Below are positions 1-8,523 of a DNA stretch of 64,000 nucleotides, piece after piece; the first letter of the stretch is position 1; every line of letters starts with the position of its first letter. Both the position numbers and the translations under genes were made by a program. The notes under the pieces were generated by a model. That model searched no databases. It was not told where the DNA came from and saw only the letters and a program-made list of their open reading frames with translations. Source of the DNA: Acidilobaceae archaeon (GTDB taxonomy: Archaea > Thermoproteota > Thermoprotei_A > Sulfolobales > Acidilobaceae). Location: NCBI GenBank assembly GCA_027037535.1, contig JALVZQ010000008.1, positions 62,001 to 126,000 of the forward strand, given 5' to 3'.

Positions 1-957
1 GCTCCATCTATAGGACGAGTAGTATGCCGATAGACCTCTTCTCACAGATCTTTTATCTGATTTTTGTATGAACGCTGGTGGATCTACTATGACTACATCA
101 AAACCAGTAAGACTTGGATTTTCTCGGATGACGTCCCATATCGATGCATTAATTATCCTATAGGATTTTACATTGTTGAGTTCGAGGTTTTTCCTCAGCA
201 AGGCTACAGCAATCGGATCCTCCTCAATAAATGTTACGTTGGAGGCTCCTGCAAGCCATGCATGTACACCGAATGCTCCTGTATAGGCGAATACGTCCAG
301 CACTCTTTCCCTGTATCCAATATACCGGTATAGTTCGAGCCTATTCATCCGTTGATCCAGGTAGAAACCTGTTTTCTGACCCATCTCTACATTAACTATA
401 AATTTTGCTTCATTCTCCTCTATTGTTACTTGTTTAATCTTTTTTAGAAACCATCTCTTCCGGGGTTCTAGGCCGATATCTTTTCTGGAGCGTTGCGTGC
501 TCTTCTCGAAGACTCCTTCTATACCTATTATCTGGTTTAAGATCCGTGCAATTTTTTCAATGTACATATCAATGGCGCTGCTACTTGATTGTATTACGGC
601 GACTTTTTCGTCAAAAACATCTATTATAAGGCCCGATAACAGGTCGCCGTCACTATTAACGAGACGATAACTCCGTGTTTTTCTGAGCCCTGATAGCTCT
701 CTTCTCCGTAGACTTGCCTCGAGCTTCATTCTAAACACTTGTACGGGATTAGTATCTGGACACTCATGGTGATATAGTATTCTTAATGCTACAGGTCCTA
801 CAGCTTCATATATTCCGCAAGCTTTAATACCTGAGGGAGTCTTTATGTCGACTATGTCCCCATTTCTTACACCATGTGTTGCCCGCACCCATTTCCTGTA
901 TATTATCCCGGTTCCCCTCTCTAGATGGCGCTCGCCTTCGCCGATCACTGTTATCAT
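1..957 (-). CDS. RlmI-like class I SAM-dependent rRNA methyltransferase (3' end beyond window)
   Basis: The minus-strand frame is open from an ATG at 957 to the window edge (319 codons, no stop), so the gene is cut off here; the family is usually near 390-400 residues. An N-terminal PUA-like segment contains the run TGIIYRKWVRATHG. It is followed by the Rossmann methyltransferase with VLDVFAYTGAFGVHAW (SAM-binding loop), FIEEDPIA and VDPPAF, a motif typical of RlmI/YccW 23S rRNA cytosine-C5 methyltransferases. An SD GGAGG lies about 8 bases before the ATG and a TTAAATC TATA-like box lies near 986-994. The exact rRNA target in archaea is inference. Confidence 0.88.
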   Translation of the reverse strand, partial: MITVIGEGERHLERGTGIIYRKWVRATHGVRNGDIVDIKTPSGIKACGIYEAVGPVALRILYHHECPDTNPVQVFRMKLEASLRRRELSGLRKTRSYRLVNSDGDLLSGLIIDVFDEKVAVIQSSSSAIDMYIEKIARILNQIIGIEGVFEKSTQRSRKDIGLEPRKRWFLKKIKQVTIEENEAKFIVNVEMGQKTGFYLDQRMNRLELYRYIGYRERVLDVFAYTGAFGVHAWLAGASNVTFIEEDPIAVALLRKNLELNNVKSYRIINASIWDVIRENPSLTGFDVVIVDPPAFIQKSDKRSVRRGLSAYYSSYRWS

Positions 958-1046
958 TTTTTCTTCCTCCTTTCTTGGTTGCAAGATTTAACATACGAAG
1001 CTTGGAAGGTTTCACTTCGATACACGTTGACGTATTTAGTGATTAA

Positions 1047-2282
1047 TCAAAGGGCGTTCCTAATTATGTTTCCTTTAGTTATTACAGTTAGAAGCCTATC
1101 ATAACCCCATATATATGATAGTTGGCTCAGCTTCTCGTAGTCCCAGATTAATATGTCGGCATAGGCTCCCTCGCGGATTGTTCCATGGTCCGGATATAAA
1201 TCGAGGCTCCATGCAGCGTTAACGGTGGCAGCGGCTAATGCTTCTAATGGTGTTAGACCCAGAAGATATACTGCGAGATCCAAAGTGGTTTGGAGTATTG
1301 GATTCATATTATTTGGATTATAGTCTGTTGCTACTCCTAGGTATACTCCGTTTTTCCTAAGTTGTTTTACCGGTGGTTTCTTGTCTGCAAATACTGATAA
1401 CATTGACGTTGGCAGGAGAGTAGCCACGGTTCTTGTCATGGCGAGGCCTGGTATTATAGACTCGGGGAGATACTCCAAGTGATCAATGCTGTATATCTCG
1501 TATTCCAAGGCCAGCCTAGAGCAGCCTATATTCGCTAGCTCATCTGAGTGTAGTCTTGTCTTTAACCCGTTTCTTATCCCCCAGGAAATTATCTTCTTTG
1601 TTTCTTCTACTGTAAATGCTCCTTTATCACAGAACACGTCCACGAATTCGAGCTTCTTTTCCGCGGCCAGAGGCACAAGTCTCCTAGTGAAACAGTCTAC
1701 GTATTCACTGCGCTTCTCCTTATACTCTCTCGGTATAACATGTGCTAGGAGGGTACCTATAACTGTCTGCTGAGCTCGTTTCTTTAGCTCCAATATTGCG
1801 TCAATGAGTTTTGCCTCATGCTCGTAGAGGAGTCCATAGCCTGTTTTAACTTCAACTACTGTTGTTCCGTGATCTAACATTTTGTCGAGGACTCTCAGCG
1901 CATCGCCGACTAGGTCTTCTAGAGGTGCTTTTCTAGTCTCTTCGACTGTATAATATATTCCACCGCCTGCTTCGAGTATCTCCGAGTATGTTCTCCCTTC
2001 TAGCTTCATCCATAGCTCATGGCTCCTATCTCCTGCGAAAATGAGATGAGTGTGCGTGTCAATCAGGCCTGGTGTCACGATCCTGCCTTCTGCATTTATT
2101 ATAAGGGATGCCTCGTATCGATCCGCATCACTGTCTGATCCGATCCATACAATTTTACTGTCTTTTACTGCCACTGCCGCATTATGTATTATACCTGCTG
2201 AATCCTTGTCGACTCTTCGAAGAGGTCCCTCTTTGAAGGTTACTAGTTCTCCGATATTTCTTATCAAGAGATCTACTCTCAT
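1047..2282 (-). CDS. hutI: Imidazolonepropionase
   Basis: This 411-residue amidohydrolase would open the imidazolone ring of 4-imidazolone-5-propanoate to formiminoglutamate, the third step of histidine degradation. Visible metal and catalytic motifs are GLIDTHTHLIFAGDRSHE (HxH), RLHSDELANIG, SIDHLEYL and VATDYNPN near the C-terminus, all in family order. Length matches bacterial HutI (about 400-420). Its ATG overlaps the stop of the upstream gene as ATGA, so it is translationally coupled to the ureohydrolase. Together with hutU across the divergent promoter this makes a hut cluster, and the context separates it from other amidohydrolases. Confidence 0.93.
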   Translation of the reverse strand: MRVDLLIRNIGELVTFKEGPLRRVDKDSAGIIHNAAVAVKDSKIVWIGSDSDADRYEASLIINAEGRIVTPGLIDTHTHLIFAGDRSHELWMKLEGRTYSEILEAGGGIYYTVEETRKAPLEDLVGDALRVLDKMLDHGTTVVEVKTGYGLLYEHEAKLIDAILELKKRAQQTVIGTLLAHVIPREYKEKRSEYVDCFTRRLVPLAAEKKLEFVDVFCDKGAFTVEETKKIISWGIRNGLKTRLHSDELANIGCSRLALEYEIYSIDHLEYLPESIIPGLAMTRTVATLLPTSMLSVFADKKPPVKQLRKNGVYLGVATDYNPNNMNPILQTTLDLAVYLLGLTPLEALAAATVNAAWSLDLYPDHGTIREGAYADILIWDYEKLSQLSYIWGYDRLLTVITKGNIIRNAL

Positions 2283-3208
2283 ATTATTACCCCGTGTAAC
2301 ATGTATAATGCTAATTTGGATGCTAGTCTTATCGTTCTATTTCCGTTATCTTTTATTGGTACGATTTCTACAATGTCTGCTCCCTTAACATTCATATTGT
2401 TAAGGACGTAGTCTAGGATCTGTATTGTTTCCCTTGGATGAAGCCCTGGGCTCGAGGGACTGTTAACACCGGGAGCATATGTAGAGTCTAAATGATCAAT
2501 GTCGAGTGTTATATAGTGGACTTGGCAGGTTTCTTTCAGGTCTTTTAGATCCCTGTAGATTTCTTCTATTCTAGTCCACACGTCTCTTACGCCATAGAAG
2601 CTTATTCCAAGTTCCTTTGCTCTATTCGCTAAATAGGATGGGTTAGAGTATTCTCCTATACCTATAATTACAGTCTTAATACGATTCCTATGAGTCTGGT
2701 ATAATTCGTATAGCCAGCTCCCGCTTGTTACTCCACCCGATATTGATCTTAGATCGAAGTGTGCGTCTAGCATTACTAGTCCTACACAGTCGTATACCTC
2801 GAGGAGACCTTCTAGTATGGGACCCGTTATACTATGGTCTCCTCCTAGGAAGAGTGTAAACTTGTTTTCTTCGAATAATTTTCTTGACGCTTCTCTGATT
2901 ATTCTCTTAGTTTTCTCCCAGTTTCTTGGATACAGAATTATGTCCCCGTAGTCCTTGGGTTTGCATGGTAACTGTCCTTTGGAAGGACTATAGTCAGGGC
3001 TAGCATAAATATTGTCTCGAAGGAGCCTAGGTGCGTGTCTTGCACCTGGATCCCCACCAGTACTCCAATCCCACGGCACTCCTACTAATCCTATTCTATT
3101 ACACGGTTCTTTCTCGTGGATCCTCTTATCCTGAGGATCCTGAAGCACCTTATAGTAGGGTTTAACAAATAGATCCTTCGCCTCCAAACGGCTACACCAG
3201 GATAGCAT
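2279..3208 (-). CDS. hutG: Formimidoylglutamase / agmatinase-family ureohydrolase
   Basis: Arginase-fold enzyme with the binuclear manganese motifs FLGGDHSITGP, LDAHFDLR and LDIDHLDSTYAPG. Its position between hutI and hutU favours hydrolysis of N-formimino-L-glutamate to glutamate plus formamide rather than agmatine hydrolysis, but sequence alone does not exclude agmatinase. The frame opens at 3253 with a hydrophobic stretch (LLVLIAIATIML) that is unlike the family and would run into the divergent hutU promoter. I therefore prefer the internal ATG at 3208, with TTG 3187 (just at a GGAGGCG) as an alternative. The stop overlaps the hutI ATG by 4 bases. Confidence 0.86.
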   Translation of the reverse strand: MLSWCSRLEAKDLFVKPYYKVLQDPQDKRIHEKEPCNRIGLVGVPWDWSTGGDPGARHAPRLLRDNIYASPDYSPSKGQLPCKPKDYGDIILYPRNWEKTKRIIREASRKLFEENKFTLFLGGDHSITGPILEGLLEVYDCVGLVMLDAHFDLRSISGGVTSGSWLYELYQTHRNRIKTVIIGIGEYSNPSYLANRAKELGISFYGVRDVWTRIEEIYRDLKDLKETCQVHYITLDIDHLDSTYAPGVNSPSSPGLHPRETIQILDYVLNNMNVKGADIVEIVPIKDNGNRTIRLASKLALYMLHGVII

Positions 3209-3275
3209 TATTGTCGCAATAGCTATTAAGACTAATAATATATCTAGAACCACTATATACTAGCGGTGAATCCCT
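3209..3275. promoter_or_regulatory. Divergent hutG/hutU promoter region
   Basis: Only a few dozen bases separate hutU (GTG 3276) from the opposing hutG. An AT-rich run TAATAATATATC (about 3232-3244) is suitably placed as the hutU TATA box, with SD GGTGA at 3264-3268, 7 bases before the GTG. On the other strand TAGTATATAGTG (about 3250-3261) could serve hutG. The two promoters interleave, which would allow co-regulation. No operator is recognisable. Confidence 0.5.
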
Positions 3276-5003
3276 GTGTCTTCCCTTGACTCCTATAAAT
3301 CAAAGCCCATATGGAAACTAATAGAGAAAGGATACTATGATCCTACACGAAAACTAAGAGTACGACACATACGCGGAGAAGAACTCCACGTTAGTAGCGG
3401 TAGCTGGCAACTAGAAGGTCCTCTCAGAATGCTATTCCATGTTCTAGACCCAGAAGTCGCAAAGGATCCTGAAAACCTAATAGTATATGGCGGAACGGGG
3501 AGAGCTGCTCGAAGCTGGGAGGCATTCGAAGCAATTGTAAATACGCTTATGGAGATGAAAGAGGATGAGACCCTCGTAGTACAGTCGGGTAAACCAGTAG
3601 CTGTATTCAAGACACACAAGATGGCGCCAAGGGTCGTTATATCCAACGCGGTATTGGTTCCTAAATGGGCAGACTGGGAGTATTTCAGAGAGCTCGAGAA
3701 GAAAGGGCTAATAATGTATGGTCAAATGACTGCTGGATGCTGGGCCTACATCGGTACACAGGGAATACTTCAGGGGACTTATGAGACGTTAGCGTTTGCC
3801 GCTGAAAAACACTTCCCTGAAGGAAGCCTTGAGGGGAGACTAGTCCTAACTGCAGGGCTCGGAGAGATGGGGGGAGCCCAGCCCTTAGCAGTAACCATGA
3901 ATGGTGGAATAGCTATCGTAGTGGAAGTAGACAAGAGAATGATAGAGAGAAGAATACGACACGGCTATCTAGATACATGGACGGATAGCCTCGACAAGGC
4001 GCTTGACCTCGCATCCAAGTATAAGGAGAAGAGAGAACCTATAAGCATAGGCCTCCTCGGCAACGCGGCAGAGATATATGAAGAAATCCTAAAGCAAGGA
4101 ATAGTTCCAGACGTGGTCACAGATCAGACCCCAGCCCATGATCCTCTGAGCTATGTACCCGCAGGTATGAGCTTGGAGGAAGCTGAGAAGCTTCGCCAAG
4201 AGAACCCCGAGAAATATACTGAGCTCTCGATGAAGAGCATGAGGAGGCAAGTAGAGGCTATGGTCGGATTCCTAAAGAAGGGAAGCGTCGTATTCGAATA
4301 TGGAAACAACATAAGGAAAATGGCATATGAGGCAGGATTCACTGATGCGTTCCTCTTCCCGGGATTCGTACAGGCATATATCAGGCCTATGTTCGAGGAA
4401 GGACGAGGCCCATTTAGATACACTAGCCTAACCGGTAACGAGAAAGACATATACAGGCTCGACGACGAGCTAATAGCCACATTCAAAGACAATAAGAGGC
4501 TTGTGAGATGGGTCGAAAAAGCTAGGAAACACGTAAAGTTCCAAGGTCTACCGGCAAGAGTCGTCTGGCTAGGATATGGAGAGAGAGCAAGGTTCGGGAA
4601 ACTAATGAATAGCCTAGTAAGACTAGGCGAAATCGGCCCCATGTGGATAGGAAGAGATCACCTTGATGCTGGATCAGTCGCGAGCCCCTATAGGGAAACA
4701 GAAGGCATGATAGATGGTAGCGACGCTGTCGGAGACTGGCCCGTATTGAACGCGTTATTAAATGCCGCGGCTGGCGCTACATGGGTATGCTTCCATCATG
4801 GTGGTGGAACAGGTATAGGGTACAGTCTCCATGCAGGGCTAGGACTTGTACTGGATGGTAGCGAGGAGAGCGAGAAAAGGGCGGATCTAGTTCTTACGGC
4901 GGATCCTGGTATGGGAGTAGTCAGGCATGCGGATGCAGGATACAAGCATGCTAGGAAGACAGCGTGCGAGAAGGGTATATGGATGCCTATGCTGAGTTGT
5001 TAA
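3276..5003 (+). CDS. hutU: Urocanate hydratase
   Basis: At 575 residues it matches urocanases (about 555), which hydrate urocanate to imidazolonepropionate using tightly bound NAD. Family signatures are [50 protein letters not shown], the NAD-binding [40 protein letters not shown] and [20 protein letters not shown]. The bacterial ARICW signature, which carries the cysteine numbered 410 in Pseudomonas, reads ARVVW here (about residue 429), so that Cys is Val. GTG start with SD GGTGA at 3264. No histidine ammonia-lyase gene is present in the window. Confidence 0.95.
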   Translation: MSSLDSYKSKPIWKLIEKGYYDPTRKLRVRHIRGEELHVSSGSWQLEGPLRMLFHVLDPEVAKDPENLIVYGGTGRAARSWEAFEAIVNTLMEMKEDETLVVQSGKPVAVFKTHKMAPRVVISNAVLVPKWADWEYFRELEKKGLIMYGQMTAGCWAYIGTQGILQGTYETLAFAAEKHFPEGSLEGRLVLTAGLGEMGGAQPLAVTMNGGIAIVVEVDKRMIERRIRHGYLDTWTDSLDKALDLASKYKEKREPISIGLLGNAAEIYEEILKQGIVPDVVTDQTPAHDPLSYVPAGMSLEEAEKLRQENPEKYTELSMKSMRRQVEAMVGFLKKGSVVFEYGNNIRKMAYEAGFTDAFLFPGFVQAYIRPMFEEGRGPFRYTSLTGNEKDIYRLDDELIATFKDNKRLVRWVEKARKHVKFQGLPARVVWLGYGERARFGKLMNSLVRLGEIGPMWIGRDHLDAGSVASPYRETEGMIDGSDAVGDWPVLNALLNAAAGATWVCFHHGGGTGIGYSLHAGLGLVLDGSEESEKRADLVLTADPGMGVVRHADAGYKHARKTACEKGIWMPMLSC

Positions 5004-5125
5004 TTCCGTAATACGATTCGAACATAGAATAGGTATATTTTTATCATTCTTTAACTTAAACTTATATATATTGTACTTGCTCGATAATAGCTTTGATAAC
5101 TATAAAATAATAATGGTGATAGAGA

Positions 5126-5548
5126 ATGGTTCGTCTTCCTAAGAGAGCTATCCCATTATTCGCTCGAGACATAATGTCCACACCTCCACTAGTAATCCAT
5201 GAGAAAACACCCCTCAGGGAAGCAGCAAAACTCATGTGCGAGAACAAAGTAGGAAGCGTCATTATAGTAGGCGAAGACGGTAAAATCCGCGGTATCCTAA
5301 CCGAAAGAGACATCACATGTGCAGCCAGTAGAGATAGCGACGTTTGTGAGATGCCGGTATGGGAATTCATGACTCCTGACCCAGCCGTAGTATATCCAAC
5401 TACGCCGCTATCTGAAGTGATCGAAAAGATGAGCGAGCTGGGTGTAAGGCATCTGCCAGTCGTTGATAAGGACAATAAGCCGGTAGGCGTGATATCGGTC
5501 AGAGACATACTCGCAGTGATAGAACTATTATTCAGAGCATTTAGATAA
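5126..5548 (+). CDS. CBS-domain pair protein
   Basis: 140 residues consisting of two tandem CBS motifs, roughly 10-65 (IMSTPPLVIHEKTPLREA ... GILTERDI) and 75-135 (FMTPDPAVVYPTTPLSEV ... GVISVRDIL). Such stand-alone Bateman modules bind adenosine nucleotides or related ligands and act as regulators; the partner is unknown. ATG 5126 is preceded by SD GGTGAT at 5114-5119, and TATA-like ACTTATATATATTG lies near 5062-5075. Transcription appears monocistronic. It is the first of four CBS proteins in this window. Confidence 0.85.
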   Translation: MVRLPKRAIPLFARDIMSTPPLVIHEKTPLREAAKLMCENKVGSVIIVGEDGKIRGILTERDITCAASRDSDVCEMPVWEFMTPDPAVVYPTTPLSEVIEKMSELGVRHLPVVDKDNKPVGVISVRDILAVIELLFRAFR

Positions 5549-5758
5549 AAATAATGTTTTTTAGCAACAAAAGTGTTTTACCTCCCTGTTTCTCTTTATC
5601 ATTATATTTTGATATATTTCAATTCACACCCATAGATTTAAGGCCTACCGTTCCTTACACGATATGGGATACGGCTAGATACAATTATTGTTTACCAAGT
5701 ACTATCAGCAGTGCCTATGTATTACTTAGCAGTAGTAGGGCCTACAGGTGTAATAGAT

Positions 5759-6235
5759 ATGTCCTGGATAATCGTAGAGATTGAATCTGGAATAAGGAAA
5801 TGCGATAACTTAGAGAGGGATCTAAAAAAGCTACCGACATGGCCACCTAAGCTAAAGATGACTATTGCTGAGGCCGTATCTAAATGTATCGTGAACTTGA
5901 TCGGAAGAGAATACGTAGAGGAGATCTACTACGTTGATCTAAGCGGAGGAGAGCCGAGATCTGATTTTCTTGGAAGAGATATTGATCTTATAGTAAAGGT
6001 TAAACCTGATCTTAAACCTGTAGAGAGGGACCTAGAGAAAATCCTAGAGAGCCGCTTTAATACTCAACTATATTATATAATTGGAGAGGTTGCATTGACT
6101 ATTTTAAAGCCTGATCTCATAGAAATACACGTTATAACTTCTTACGATTCATATTATGGACGCCTTGTTAGGAGTCCATTTACATACGCTATCCGCGTCT
6201 GGCCTCCCGATCAGAGTTATTCTCCCACACTTTGA
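5759..6235 (+). CDS. Nucleotidyltransferase-like protein (paralogue of the convergent gene)
   Basis: The frame is open from 5711, but ATG 5759 has SD AGGTG 9 bases upstream and gives MSWIIVEIES, so I use it (158 residues). The core YYVDLSGGEPRSDFLGRDID resembles a minimal Pol-beta-type nucleotidyltransferase: a Gly-Gly turn followed by a DxD strand (RDIDLIVKV). A later strand, IEIHVITSYDSYYGRL, may carry the third acidic residue. The last 47 bases overlap the convergent gene at 6189, which encodes a paralogue with the same two blocks. Substrate and role are unknown; no HEPN partner is seen. Confidence 0.65.
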   Translation: MSWIIVEIESGIRKCDNLERDLKKLPTWPPKLKMTIAEAVSKCIVNLIGREYVEEIYYVDLSGGEPRSDFLGRDIDLIVKVKPDLKPVERDLEKILESRFNTQLYYIIGEVALTILKPDLIEIHVITSYDSYYGRLVRSPFTYAIRVWPPDQSYSPTL

Positions 6236-6758
6236 TAAGCGATCTACTTCGATTTGCTACCATTTGATAATAAGGATAACAATCCGATCCTGTAACTAGG
6301 TGCACTTCTATTATATTAGGGATTCCTAGTAATTTATAGAAGTCTTCGTCGAATACCTCCTGAAGAATAAAGTACACATTCTCTTCAAGGCGTTTTTCTA
6401 TTGATTTCTCCTTAATTCTATTCTTGCAATTCTTATCTAGTACAATTATAATATCGAGGTCTTTTCCTCCATGACCGCTATAATAGCTGTGCTGGCCTCC
6501 AGTCAAATCGGCTATATATATTTCCTTTATACAATCCCTGTAGCAAGAAGTTTCTGGGTTAACTAGACAATATACTATTTGGTCAGCTATATAGCGTTTA
6601 AGATACTGCCATGTATGGCTTGTATATTTTTCATGTCGTAAAGTCTTTATTATCCTTTCTATTCCTCCCGGATAACGCTGAATAAGTTTTGGCAGTTCTC
6701 TACTGAGCCGTGTATAGACGCATCCAGCAATTTTTTCTTCGCACAACCGGTATCCCAT
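6189..6758 (-). CDS. Nucleotidyltransferase-like protein (paralogue of the convergent gene)
   Basis: 189 residues. The block IYIADLTGGQHSYYSGHGG followed by KDLDIIIVL aligns with YYVDLSGG...GRDIDLIVKV of the facing gene, and IEVHLVTGSDCYPYY with its IEIHVITSYDSYYG. Both proteins end in a short IKVW/IRVW strand. The N-terminal 70 residues are not shared obviously and hold several cysteines (CEEKIAGC). A TATA-like element about 30 bases upstream of the ATG suggests a leaderless transcript. The MNT-like fold is inferred from the GG...DxD pattern; function is unknown. Confidence 0.65.
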   Translation of the reverse strand: MGYRLCEEKIAGCVYTRLSRELPKLIQRYPGGIERIIKTLRHEKYTSHTWQYLKRYIADQIVYCLVNPETSCYRDCIKEIYIADLTGGQHSYYSGHGGKDLDIIIVLDKNCKNRIKEKSIEKRLEENVYFILQEVFDEDFYKLLGIPNIIEVHLVTGSDCYPYYQMVANRSRSLIKVWENNSDREARRG

Positions 6759-6781
6759 TATTAGTGTTATTGTAGAGGACT

Positions 6782-6794
6782 GAAAAATTTAGAT
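6782..6794 (-). promoter_or_regulatory. TATA-like element for the 6758 gene
   Basis: On the minus strand this reads GATCTAAATTTTT, centred about 30 bases before the ATG at 6758. There is no Shine-Dalgarno sequence in between, which is the arrangement expected for a leaderless archaeal mRNA. Confidence 0.4.
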
Positions 6795-6831
6795 CTACTC
6801 AGCTAATTTTACTTAATAAATAATAACAATA

Positions 6832-7749
6832 TTATTGATAGCCTGGAGAAGGTTGTGTTTGTCCTCTAACTATTGCGCATGAAGCTGTGCTAATTAGAAG
6901 TTCTAATGAGTCCATGAAGCTTAGTATGAAGCCTCTCATAGCAGGGTTCTTGATTAAGCTTATTTTCTCTTTGACGCTTTTAATTTCTTCTTTTGCCAGA
7001 CCTAGTCTCTTTATGCTATTGTTTGATAGTCCTCCCATAACCGATAATATTATAGCACGTATAGCTTCTCTCAAGTGTTTTTTCTCTTCTTCGTCTTCTA
7101 TCGCATTAAGAGACGAGAGTAAATGCCTAAACTGAACTACTATTGTCTTAAGTATTCCTACTGCTGACGGATCCATTGGTGTTTCCTGGCACGATATTAT
7201 TCCTCTCTTTGACATTACATGGGTTATTTCATTTATTCGCTCTTGTATTGTCTTGAATATGTTCTCTAGTTCTTCATCATTCTCTGAAACATCAATTGCC
7301 TCAAGCATGAATCTTCTTATATCTTTAATTATAGTAGCTGAGTCAGAATTACTACTGTTAATCATTATCTCTATGCGATCAGGATATACCGTATAATTTA
7401 CTACATAGTCTGACTCCTCTAATTCTCTTAGACTTTCTTCTACTAGACTCATAGTTGAACGCGACGGATACAAGTAGACCCAGTCTATGCCTTTTGAGAA
7501 TGCACATTCTACGATCTCGGATAACCTCATGCTTTTTATGTTTGAGCCGTATTTAACGATTAGTGATTTGAGCCTTCTCTCTGTATCTTCTGTACTTGGG
7601 AGTATTTTGAGATGAGCACCTTCATCTACTACTATGACCTCGTCTCCTGCTATGAGACCAAGTTTCTTTACCCAGTTTTTGGGAAGCGTAATTATAAGGC
7701 TAGAGCCTCCCAGCCGCTGTACGCGGCGTTTAGTTACTTGAATACTCAA
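6832..7749 (-). CDS. AbrB-PhoU phosphate-type transcriptional regulator
   Basis: 305 residues. Residues about 1-50 form a SpoVT/AbrB swapped-hairpin DNA-binding domain (RVQRLGGSSLIITLPKNWVK, GDEVIVV). The remainder is helical and PhoU-like, with SENDEELENIFKTIQERINE and a long C-terminal helical bundle. This archaeal architecture is annotated as phosphate uptake regulator, presumably linking metal/phosphate-state sensing to DNA binding. No Pst transporter is nearby, so the target regulon is unknown. A palindrome TTAACGGCGTTAA sits beside the likely TATA box (CATATAAAT, about 7783-7791), consistent with autoregulation. Confidence 0.82.
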   Translation of the reverse strand: MSIQVTKRRVQRLGGSSLIITLPKNWVKKLGLIAGDEVIVVDEGAHLKILPSTEDTERRLKSLIVKYGSNIKSMRLSEIVECAFSKGIDWVYLYPSRSTMSLVEESLRELEESDYVVNYTVYPDRIEIMINSSNSDSATIIKDIRRFMLEAIDVSENDEELENIFKTIQERINEITHVMSKRGIISCQETPMDPSAVGILKTIVVQFRHLLSSLNAIEDEEEKKHLREAIRAIILSVMGGLSNNSIKRLGLAKEEIKSVKEKISLIKNPAMRGFILSFMDSLELLISTASCAIVRGQTQPSPGYQ

Positions 7750-7793
7750 GTCCTACACCACTAATCTATTTAAGCTTGAGTCCATATAAATAG

Positions 7794-7806
7794 TTAACGG
7801 CGTTAA
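7794..7806. promoter_or_regulatory. Palindrome TTAACggcGTTAA upstream of the AbrB-PhoU gene
   Basis: Five-base perfect inverted repeats with a 3-base spacer lie immediately upstream of the TATA-like CATATAAAT for the gene starting at 7749. The placement suits an operator or activator site for a dimeric regulator such as the AbrB domain encoded next door. This is inference from position and symmetry only. Confidence 0.35.
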
Positions 7807-7814
7807 ATATCTGC

Positions 7815-7883
7815 TTTCGAAATAACAACTAAATAATACAAGAATTAAGAAATAACTTCTAACATAAAATAATTTCGAAATAA
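7815..7883. repeat. Two copies of TTTCGAAATAA between the CBS and AbrB-PhoU genes
   Basis: The 11-mer TTTCGAAATAA, containing the palindrome TTTCGAAA, occurs at 7815-7825 and again at 7873-7883 (58 bases apart). The intervening sequence is AT-rich and non-coding. The copies could be protein-binding sites upstream of the gene at 7749; the AT-rich context makes chance a real alternative. Confidence 0.3.
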
Positions 7884-7914
7884 AGATCCATTCTCAGAAC
7901 CAGATCCATACACT

Positions 7915-8346
7915 CTATCCTGCAGAATGTAGTTCGCTAACATCCACGTCCAGGGCTAGAGGCTTCGAGAGATCCCTTATACTCACAATACCAATAAGTG
8001 TACCGGACTCATCAACAATTGGCAAATGTCTAAATCCGAAATTTAACATAATCTCTAATGCCTGTTTCACCGGTGTCTCCTCTTTGATAGTGAATGGATT
8101 CCTTGTCATTACTTCTTTCAACTTAACAGAATTCATATCCAAACCCTTAGCGCATACTTTTATTAACAGGTCTCTCTCTGTGAAGATGCCTATAGGCTTC
8201 ATAGAATCATCAACTATAACCACGGCCCCTATATTATGTTCTGCCATTAACTGCACGGCTTCTGCAACAGTAGTATCTTCTTTCAATACTATCGGGGACT
8301 GAGAGGCAACAGTAATTACCGGAGGACCCATGTCTTCCCCTGCCAT
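7915..8346 (-). CDS. CBS-domain pair protein
   Basis: About 143 residues with two CBS motifs: VITVASQSPIVLKEDTTVAE ... IGIFTERDLLIKV and VMTRNPFTIKEETPVKQALE ... LIGIVSIRDLS. The open frame begins at GTG 8355, but that codon is part of the SD itself (AGGAGGTGG). The ATG at 8346 lies 8 bases after GGAGG and is the better start. Probably a ligand-sensing regulator; the partner is unknown. It is followed after about 165 non-coding bases by the AbrB-PhoU gene on the same strand, which has its own promoter signals. Confidence 0.84.
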   Translation of the reverse strand: MAGEDMGPPVITVASQSPIVLKEDTTVAEAVQLMAEHNIGAVVIVDDSMKPIGIFTERDLLIKVCAKGLDMNSVKLKEVMTRNPFTIKEETPVKQALEIMLNFGFRHLPIVDESGTLIGIVSIRDLSKPLALDVDVSELHSAG

Positions 8347-8523
8347 GTTGGCCACCTCCTAGACTATCCTCTATAACTTATCCCATCATTTAATCTTATG
8401 ATATCTACATAATAATAAAATAATATACTATACGTCTCCCATACGAAGGTTTTAGGATTATTTATGAAGAATCACGTATGTCTTTAAGTTATATGCATGC
8501 AGATGAGAAAACTACTATGAAGA

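Noticed and set aside
64-333. Plus-strand ORF of 89 codons
   Set aside because: It is antisense to the clearly coding methyltransferase on the minus strand (VLDVFAYTGAFG, VDPPAF), which simply has no stop inside the window.
824-1015. Minus-strand ORF of 63 codons
   Set aside because: It is in another frame of the methyltransferase 5' end and its composition (Arg-rich, low complexity) is not protein-like.
5554-5784. Plus-strand ORF of 76 codons after the CBS gene
   Set aside because: No SD, aromatic-rich random-looking product, and it overlaps the promoter and start of the nucleotidyltransferase-like gene in another frame.
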